Of a stretch of DNA of 38,164 nt, positions 32,983-38,164 are shown one piece after another. The translations under genes and the position numbers were made by a program. Origin of the DNA: Pseudomonadota bacterium. Its GTDB lineage: Bacteria; Pseudomonadota; Alphaproteobacteria; SHVP01. Position 1 is the stretch's first letter, and every line of letters begins with the position of its first letter. The notes under the pieces were generated by a model, which searched no databases, was not told where the DNA came from, and worked only from the letters and a program-made list of their open reading frames with translations. The DNA lies in NCBI GenBank assembly GCA_022566715.1, contig JADFIH010000009.1, positions 1 through 38,164 on the forward strand, given 5' to 3'.

Positions 32983-33963
32983 ATGCTCAAGAAATCTCTG
33001 TTCGCGATGTTGTTTGCGGCACTAGTCCTAGCCGCCGCTCCACTCACCGCTCGCGCCCAAGACCGGATCACCGTCGGTTTTCTGCCGGGTGTCGTCGATC
33101 CCTTCTATCAGGTGATGCAGCTCGGTGTTGAGGCTGCGGCAAGAGATCTAGGTGTTAAAATCATCACTCAGATTCCAGCGACCTGGGGTGTCGCAGTCCA
33201 AACGCCGATTCTGGATGCAATGATCGCGCGTGGCGACCTCGACTACCTTGTGACCGCACCAACCGATAAGGACCAGATGATCGGGCCGCTGGAAGCTGCG
33301 CTGGACGCCGGCATTAAAATCATCACGGTTGATACCTTCCTTGGTGACGGAGATTACATTAACGGCCCCGTCACCTTCCCGATCAGCTACATCGGATCGG
33401 ACAATATCGAGGGTGGGCGCATTTCGGCGCGCGGGCTGGCGAAAGCAATCGGTGGCTCGGGCAAGGTGTATATCAACTCCACTAATCCCAACGTGAGCTC
33501 GGTTGAAGGCCGCGCCATTGGCTTCTACGAAGTCATGGACAATGAGTTCCCGAACATTGAAATCGTTGGACTGGATTTTAATCTCGACGATATGAACACG
33601 GCTGTACAACAGACCGCGGCCACACTCCAACGTGTGCCCGATCTGGCGGGTGTGTTCGGGACCAACGTGTTCAGTGCCCAGGGTGCTGGAACCGCGGTCG
33701 TCAATGCCGGACTGGGTGGTGAAGTGCAGGTCGTTGCCTACGACGCGACCCAGTTCGCCATCGAACAGTTGCGTGAAGGTATTGTCAGTCTCGTCCTGGC
33801 GCAGAAGCCCTTCGACATGGGCTATATGGCGATACAGTTTGCCGTAGCGGATGCGGCGGGCGTCACCAGTTTGCCACGGCGTGTGGAGACGGGCTTTGCC
33901 ATCATCACCAGTGACAACGTCGACGATCCGGCCGTTGCACGCTTCATCTACCAAGTTCCCTAG
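32983..33963 (+). CDS. Sugar-binding periplasmic protein (ribose/fructose type)
   Basis: A 326-residue binding protein of the Peripla_BP_4 (RbsB/FrcB) family. GGGAGG precedes the ATG at 32983; an in-frame TTG at 32968 is rejected because it would start before that site. The Sec signal ends TARA-QD, cleaved after residue 25. The mature start ITVGFLPGVVDPFYQVMQLGVEAAARDLGV is the family's first beta-alpha unit with the aromatic ligand-stacking region. DYLVTAPTDKDQM, KIITVDTFL and VVAYDATQFAIEQLREGIV are later landmarks. Base composition is less GC-rich than in the preceding loci. It is followed by a hairpin and then the permease gene. Confidence 0.93.
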   Translation: MLKKSLFAMLFAALVLAAAPLTARAQDRITVGFLPGVVDPFYQVMQLGVEAAARDLGVKIITQIPATWGVAVQTPILDAMIARGDLDYLVTAPTDKDQMIGPLEAALDAGIKIITVDTFLGDGDYINGPVTFPISYIGSDNIEGGRISARGLAKAIGGSGKVYINSTNPNVSSVEGRAIGFYEVMDNEFPNIEIVGLDFNLDDMNTAVQQTAATLQRVPDLAGVFGTNVFSAQGAGTAVVNAGLGGEVQVVAYDATQFAIEQLREGIVSLVLAQKPFDMGYMAIQFAVADAAGVTSLPRRVETGFAIITSDNVDDPAVARFIYQVP

Positions 33964-33978
33964 GTAAGACCGACATGA

Positions 33979-34008
33979 ACCGGGAGTGTTTTTCACAGCA
34001 CTCCCGGT
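33979..34008 (+). terminator. Intercistronic hairpin downstream of the sugar-binding-protein gene
   Basis: A perfect 10-bp stem ACCGGGAGTG/CACTCCCGGT with a ten-base loop begins 15 bases after the stop. There is no T run on its 3' side, so it is more likely to shield the binding-protein message from 3' decay than to terminate. An ATG lies directly against its 3' arm. Confidence 0.6.
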
Positions 34009-34050
34009 ATGTCGCGGACATGGGTAACGGTTAGAGTCCCGAACGGCGCG

Positions 34051-35172
34051 ATGGAAATGGGAACCCCCTCGCCCAAGGACGGGACGCGAGCACAACGATT
34101 TGTTCTCATGCTTAGCCAGGTCTGGGCGTGGGCGTTTTTGGGTTCGCTGGTCGTTTTTTTCGTCATTGCCATTCAGATCGTCAGCGATGGAACGGTTAAT
34201 TTCCTAACGATCCGCAACTCACAAAATATTTTGGTGGCGATTACACCCATCCTCTTGCTGGGGCTGGGACAAACGTTCGTCATCATCGGGGCTGGCATCG
34301 ACCTGTCCGTCGGATGGGTGATGAGTCTGGCGTCAGTGCTCTCCGCGCTGGCCATCCGGGCGGCATTCAATGCCGGGCTCCCCTTGCCCGCCGCCGTGGT
34401 TGCGGGCCTCGCCGCCGCCGTCGCGGGGGGCGCTTTGGTCGGACTTTTCAATGGCGTCATCATTGCCAAACTGAAGGTCCCGGCGTTCATCGTGACGCTC
34501 GGCACCTCTTTTATCGTACGGGGAATCGCGCTGCTGCTGTCCCAGAACACGACGGTGATCGGCCTGCCCCGGGGTGTACGCAGCTATGGCAACGACGCGC
34601 TGATCTACCTGATCCGGGGAGAAGGCGGGGGGATATATTTTTTCGAACGCCCGGAGGTGACCGGCGCTCTGCTGCGGCGAATGGACCGCATTCTCCCTTA
34701 TCCCGTCCTCATGACGGCACTCGTTGTCGCAATCGCGATTTTCGTGTTGCGGAAAACACAGTTTGGGCGGCATACCTATGCCATCGGCGGCAGCCAGGAA
34801 GCAGCGCTGCGCACGGGTATCCGCGTCGATCGTCACATTATTTTACTGTATGTGATGTCGGCTTCGACCGCGGGTATCGCGGGGTTCCTGTCGACCCTGC
34901 GCTTTACCGCTGGCTCGGCGGTCATCGGTGATCCCCTGTTGCTGTCTTCGATCGCCGCGGTCATCATCGGCGGCGTGAGCCTGTACGGCGGCGCCGGGAC
35001 CGTGATTGGTACGGTCATTGGCGCTTTGATTATTGCGGTACTGGTAACCGGGCTGGTGATGTTGAACGTGCAAGCCTTTTGGCAATTTATCGTTGTTGGC
35101 ACGGTCGTTATTCTTGCCGTATTGATCGATCAATCCCGTGATTTGATTGTTGGTCGAGCGAAAAGACGATAG
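34051..35172 (+). CDS. Sugar ABC transporter permease (RbsC/FrcC type, CUT2)
   Basis: A permease of about 373 residues. Candidate starts are ATG at 34009 (touching the hairpin, 387 residues), 34051 and 34057; none has a good Shine-Dalgarno, and 34051 is chosen because it clears the hairpin. About ten hydrophobic segments follow. The conserved GAGIDLSVGWVMSLASVLSA and GLFNGVIIAKLKVPAFIVTLGT stretches are hallmarks of the BPD_transp_2 (RbsC) family, as is YAIGGSQEAALRTGIRV. The protein is some 50 residues longer than RbsC, due to an insertion of a hydrophilic loop (IRGEGGGIYFFERPEVTG) around residues 190-210. It works with the flanking binding protein and ATPase. Confidence 0.9.
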   Translation: MEMGTPSPKDGTRAQRFVLMLSQVWAWAFLGSLVVFFVIAIQIVSDGTVNFLTIRNSQNILVAITPILLLGLGQTFVIIGAGIDLSVGWVMSLASVLSALAIRAAFNAGLPLPAAVVAGLAAAVAGGALVGLFNGVIIAKLKVPAFIVTLGTSFIVRGIALLLSQNTTVIGLPRGVRSYGNDALIYLIRGEGGGIYFFERPEVTGALLRRMDRILPYPVLMTALVVAIAIFVLRKTQFGRHTYAIGGSQEAALRTGIRVDRHIILLYVMSASTAGIAGFLSTLRFTAGSAVIGDPLLLSSIAAVIIGGVSLYGGAGTVIGTVIGALIIAVLVTGLVMLNVQAFWQFIVVGTVVILAVLIDQSRDLIVGRAKRR

Positions 35173-35207
35173 GTGGCGATATCGAACCGGTCCTATCAGT
35201 CCGAAAT

Positions 35208-35942
35208 ATGGTCAAGCGCTTTGGCGGGCTAGTGGCGGTCGACGAAGTGAGTCTCGACGTTTACCCGGGCGAAGTCGTTGCACTGCTTGGCGACAATGGT
35301 GCGGGCAAATCGACGCTCATTAAGTGTATTTCGGGGGTCCATCACGCCGACAAGGGCGAAATCTACTTCGAAGGGCGGCGCATACGATTTTCCCGGCCGA
35401 TCGATGCGCGCCGAGAAGGGATCGAAACGATCTATCAGGACTTGGCGCTGGCAAACAATCTCGATGTCGGCGCCAATATCTTTCTCGGACGCGAAGTAAA
35501 GAAACGCTATCTCGGCGGCCTGATTCAAGTCCTCGACGACGCACATATGCGCCGCGAGTCGGAAAAGGCTCTGAACTTGCTGGAAATTCATTTTCCGAAT
35601 CTTACCCAACCCATCGAGAGTCTCTCCGGCGGTCAGCGTCAGGCGGTCGCCATAGCCCGCGCCGTCTACTGGGACGCCAAACTGTTGATCATGGATGAGC
35701 CGACAAACAGCCTTGGCGTTCCGGAACAGCGCAAGGTATTGGAACTCATTCGCAAATTACGCGACCAAGGCGTGCCCATCATCCTGATCAGTCACACGCT
35801 GCCTGATGTTTTTGCCGTCGCCGATCGTCTCGTCGTGTTGCACCGGGGGCGTAAGGTTACCGAGAAGCAGGCGGCGGACACGGATACTCATGAAATCGTG
35901 CAGTACATGGTCGGCGCGCTTGACGATACGAGGGTACAGTAG
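35208..35942 (+). CDS. Sugar ABC transporter ATPase (single-domain, FrcA type), start uncertain
   Basis: A 244-residue ATPase: Walker A LGDNGAGKST, signature LSGGQRQAVAIARAV, Walker B LLIMDEPTNSLGVPE and switch His in LISHTL. Only one nucleotide-binding domain is present, unlike RbsA (two); the LGVPE D-loop variant fits FrcA-like proteins. The first standard start codon, ATG 35208, removes the first beta strand. Just upstream, in the same frame, the codons spell IEPVLSVRN, which looks like the missing N-terminus, but no ATG, GTG or TTG precedes it before a stop. An AGGTGG at 35171-35176 stands four bases before an in-frame ATC (35181). Either a rare start codon is used or a one-base change is present. 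Confidence 0.9.
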   Translation: MVKRFGGLVAVDEVSLDVYPGEVVALLGDNGAGKSTLIKCISGVHHADKGEIYFEGRRIRFSRPIDARREGIETIYQDLALANNLDVGANIFLGREVKKRYLGGLIQVLDDAHMRRESEKALNLLEIHFPNLTQPIESLSGGQRQAVAIARAVYWDAKLLIMDEPTNSLGVPEQRKVLELIRKLRDQGVPIILISHTLPDVFAVADRLVVLHRGRKVTEKQAADTDTHEIVQYMVGALDDTRVQ

Positions 35943-36023
35943 GGCCGCCCGCCATCAACCGAATGAACCATTCTTTTTCTTGGAGCGAAATCAGGAGTCA
36001 GGCACCAAGGGGATTTGTTGCGC

Positions 36024-36974
36024 ATGAAACAAGTCGAAGGTCTGTTCGTTGGGTTGTCAACGATCGACATCGAATATTTGGTGGAGAAACTTCCACCGGC
36101 AAACACGAAATCGTTTTCGACCGATTTCGCGATTCACGCCGGAGGCCCTGCCTACAATGCGGCGATCGCGTTCTCTTTCCTCGGGGGCAAAGCCGTGGTC
36201 TTGTCCGCGGTGGGACATGGGAAACTTTCCCCTGTCGTGCGGGACGACGCCGACGCGTACCAAGTTCGGATAATCGACGCGGCGCCGCGAGCCATGGAGT
36301 TGCCGGTCTCATCCGTATTCGTCGAGGCGAAATCCGGTGACAGAACGCTCGTAAGCAACAGCTCCGCCGCCGGCAAGCCGGAGGCGCTCCCCGATAACGT
36401 TCTGGACGATATTTCGCCATCAATCCTGTTGTGGGATACCTTCTACCCCGAGTTGGCGGTGGAGGTCTTCAAGCGTTTTCAGGGGTGCGGCGTGCCGGTG
36501 GTTCTCGATGGAGAAATCTGGACTCCGGGCATCGAGGCGCTGTTGCCAAACGTGGACGTGGCCATCTGCGCGGAGCGCTTTTTGCCCCCGGGCGCCTCCA
36601 AGGGTTCGGAGGTCTTCGAGGCTCTGAGACAGGTCGGCGTGAGGCGAATCGCCATCACGCGGGGCGAGCGGCCCATACTTTACTTTGACGGAGAGTCCTC
36701 CGGACAGATCGACGTGGCCAAGATTCAGGCGGTCGACACGCTCGCCGCAGGTGACATTTTCCACGGCGCCTTCAGCTATTTCTACGCGCGTGGCAGTGGT
36801 TTCGTGACGGCTTTGGAGAAAGCAGGTGAAGCGGCCACACTATCCTGCAAACATTTTGGCCCACGATCGTGGATGCGAAGCGGCGAAGGATCGACAGTGC
36901 GTGAGCAAATCAGCGAAAGCGCGCGGCACGACGGCAAGGTTGCGGAAACCGTTCGCTCGCCTGCCCGCCCATGA
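36024..36974 (+). CDS. PfkB-family sugar kinase
   Basis: A 316-residue kinase; AAGGGGA lies 10 bases before the ATG at 36024, and TTGs at 36015 and 36018 are too close to that site. Signature 1 is GGPAYNAAIAFSFLGG (residues 40-55) and signature 2 is DTLAAGDIFHGAFSYF, in which the usual GAGD anion-hole start is AAGD; the catalytic Asp is kept. The sugar is not predictable from sequence. It is in an operon with an RbsC-type importer and a D-lyxose-isomerase-like cupin, so it may phosphorylate the ketose formed by that isomerase. The 81-bp gap before it holds no promoter I can support. Confidence 0.9.
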   Translation: MKQVEGLFVGLSTIDIEYLVEKLPPANTKSFSTDFAIHAGGPAYNAAIAFSFLGGKAVVLSAVGHGKLSPVVRDDADAYQVRIIDAAPRAMELPVSSVFVEAKSGDRTLVSNSSAAGKPEALPDNVLDDISPSILLWDTFYPELAVEVFKRFQGCGVPVVLDGEIWTPGIEALLPNVDVAICAERFLPPGASKGSEVFEALRQVGVRRIAITRGERPILYFDGESSGQIDVAKIQAVDTLAAGDIFHGAFSYFYARGSGFVTALEKAGEAATLSCKHFGPRSWMRSGEGSTVREQISESARHDGKVAETVRSPARP

Positions 36975-36998
36975 GCCACGAATGGCAGGGGACCGGAA

Positions 36999-37691
36999 AT
37001 GAAACGCTCGGTGATCAATGATATTCTGGTGCAGGCGGATGCCTTCATTCGTTCATTTGGATTTGTCTTGCCGCCCTTCGCCTATTGGTCGCCGAAGGAA
37101 ATGGTCGACCGCAAGACCGAGATCGCCGGCATCCTGAATGGCCGCCTCGGCTGGGACGTCACGGACTTTGGGCAGGGTAGGTTCGATGATCTCGGGCTTT
37201 TTCTATTCACGGTGCGCAACGGCAGGCTCGCCGACCTCGCCCGTGGCGGCGGCATGTGCTACGCGGAAAAAATCATGATCTCGCGGCAAGACCAGAACGC
37301 GCCCATGCACCGCCACCCTGTCAAAGCAGAGGACATCATCAACCGGGGCGGCGCGACCCTGGCCCTCAAACTCTTCAATTCGAAGGCCGACGGCACGATC
37401 GATCCAAGCGCGGACGTCACCGTGGCAACCGATGGACTGTTGCGCACCCAGGGCCCGGGCGAAATCCTGCGGCTCGAGCCGGGCGAGAGCGTCACCCTGA
37501 TGCCCGGACTCTGGCATGCCTTTTGGGGCGACGGTGGCGACGTGCTGATCGGCGAGGTTTCGACCGTCAACGACGACTGGGACGACAATGTCTTCGACGA
37601 ACCGATCGGCCGGTTCGCCGAAATTGAGGAAGATGCGGAACCGACCCATCTCCTCGTTTCAGATTACGACAAGTGGATCGGGCCGGCGTAG
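36999..37691 (+). CDS. D-lyxose/D-mannose isomerase-family cupin protein
   Basis: A 230-residue protein, the length of D-lyxose isomerases (YdaE, YfiR-type cupins). The metal-binding motif is MHRHPVKAEDIINRGG, with two His and a Glu, and the later His is in MPGLWHAFWGD. The N-terminal AYWSPKEM and the GRFDDLGLFLFTVRNG stretch are family landmarks. The reaction is aldose-ketose isomerisation (lyxose to xylulose, mannose to fructose). It is 24 bp after the PfkB kinase, suggesting an import-isomerise-phosphorylate route. AGGGGACCGG lies just upstream of the ATG. Confidence 0.9.
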   Translation: MKRSVINDILVQADAFIRSFGFVLPPFAYWSPKEMVDRKTEIAGILNGRLGWDVTDFGQGRFDDLGLFLFTVRNGRLADLARGGGMCYAEKIMISRQDQNAPMHRHPVKAEDIINRGGATLALKLFNSKADGTIDPSADVTVATDGLLRTQGPGEILRLEPGESVTLMPGLWHAFWGDGGDVLIGEVSTVNDDWDDNVFDEPIGRFAEIEEDAEPTHLLVSDYDKWIGPA

Positions 37692-37694
37692 ACA

Positions 37695-37755
37695 CTGTCG
37701 AACCACGTCCATTTGATCACCGTCTTGCCCTACTTGAGGTTCCGCAGCTATCATC
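37695..37755 (+). promoter_or_regulatory. Promoter element copy B (61 bp, duplicate of 32862-32922)
   Basis: TTGCCC (37725-37730), an 18-bp spacer and TATCAT (37749-37754), with the same flanks as copy A (56/61 identical). It ends 60 bp before the E1 alpha ATG and begins four bases after the isomerase stop, so E1 alpha probably has its own, co-regulated promoter. Confidence 0.65.
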
Positions 37756-37814
37756 CGCAATCCCTCAGGCGGGATATGGGACGGTCGCGGATCAACATAG
37801 AGGAGTGGCACCGA

Positions 37815-38164
37815 TGCTTCAGCTTAGCCGCCAGGATTTAACCCGGGCGTACACCCTCATGCGGACGATTCGGGAGTTCGAGGAGCGCGTTCACGAGGAG
37901 TTCACGGCGGGAAAGATTCCCGGCTTCGTGCATCTTTACGCCGGCGAGGAGGCGTCGGCCGTCGGCGTCTGTCTGCATCTGACGGACAAGGACTCGGTGG
38001 CCAGCACCCACCGCGGCCACGGCCACTGCATCGCCAAAGGTTGCGACATCGGGGGCATGATGAAGGAGATATTCGGCCGGCACGACGGTTTATGCGGCGG
38101 CAAGGGCGGCTCGATGCATATCGCCGACCTGTCCAAGGGCATGATCGGGGCGAACGGAATCGTC
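37815..38164 (+). CDS. Thiamine-diphosphate-dependent dehydrogenase E1 alpha subunit, 5' part (cut by window edge)
   Basis: The first 116 codons of an E1 alpha subunit of the pyruvate/acetoin dehydrogenase type; GAGGAG stands eight bases before the ATG. Residues 9-50 (LTRAYTLMRTIREFEERV, then GFVHLYAGEEASAVGVC) are the usual N-terminus, followed by THRGHGHCIAKG and GLCGGKGGSMHIAD, the entrance to the thiamine-diphosphate site. The acetoin branch is closest to my eye, because of the RTIREFEERVHEEF form. The E1 beta and E2 genes would be expected just to the right. It has a promoter like that of the sugar operon upstream, hinting at shared control. Confidence 0.9.

Overview
The window is GC-rich, gene-dense bacterial DNA. 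Its mix of ABC importers, a Rieske oxygenase, MmgE/PrpD, Gfo/Idh/MocA dehydrogenases, a CGFS glutaredoxin and NfuA-type modules suggests an alphaproteobacterium, perhaps from Rhodospirillales or Hyphomicrobiales. That placement is inference from gene content; no rRNA or other marker gene is present. I see no tRNA, rRNA, CRISPR array, transposase or phage gene. Most genes serve import and catabolism of small organic compounds.

Region 1 (1-11,540) looks like a catabolic locus for a nitrogen-containing small molecule. A polar-amino-acid-type ABC importer (two permeases, binding protein, ATPase) and an MmgE/PrpD protein run on the plus strand. Facing away from them is a leftward pair (RidA-family protein, then a truncated creatininase-family amidohydrolase). 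Converging on them is a leftward run: HD-domain protein with PhnZ-like metal ligands, carboxymuconolactone-decarboxylase-like protein, 2-oxoglutarate/Fe(II) oxygenase, second creatininase-family protein, Gfo/Idh/MocA dehydrogenase and Rieske oxygenase. The substrate is unknown.

Region 2 (11,540-17,850) carries a three-module Grx-Nfu-Nfu fusion protein, an ATP-grasp ligase, a SAM methyltransferase, an M42-type aminopeptidase and an FGGY sugar kinase that overlaps the peptidase stop codon.

Region 3 (17,850-32,560) is a sugar locus. It has a CUT1 ABC importer with a Tat-exported binding protein, whose ATPase carries a six-copy in-frame 18-bp tandem repeat. It also has a RbsD/FucU mutarotase, ribokinase, a glycosidase-like protein, a Gfo/Idh/MocA dehydrogenase, an AstE/AspA-type deacylase, an amidohydrolase/lactonase, an aldo-keto reductase and an FAH-family hydrolase. 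The mutarotase, reductase, lactonase and FAH hydrolase fit a non-phosphorylating L-fucose/L-rhamnose-type route; the dehydratase and second dehydrogenase are not in the window. An HU-like protein with a basic N-terminal extension closes the region.

Region 4 (32,560-end) holds a second sugar importer of ribose/fructose type with a single-domain ATPase, a PfkB kinase and a D-lyxose-isomerase-family cupin. The 5' part of a thiamine-diphosphate dehydrogenase E1 alpha gene follows. The operon and the E1 alpha gene are each preceded by a copy of the same 61-bp element (56/61 identical) containing a promoter-like sequence at nearly the same distance from the start codon. All three binding-protein genes in the window are followed by an intercistronic hairpin.
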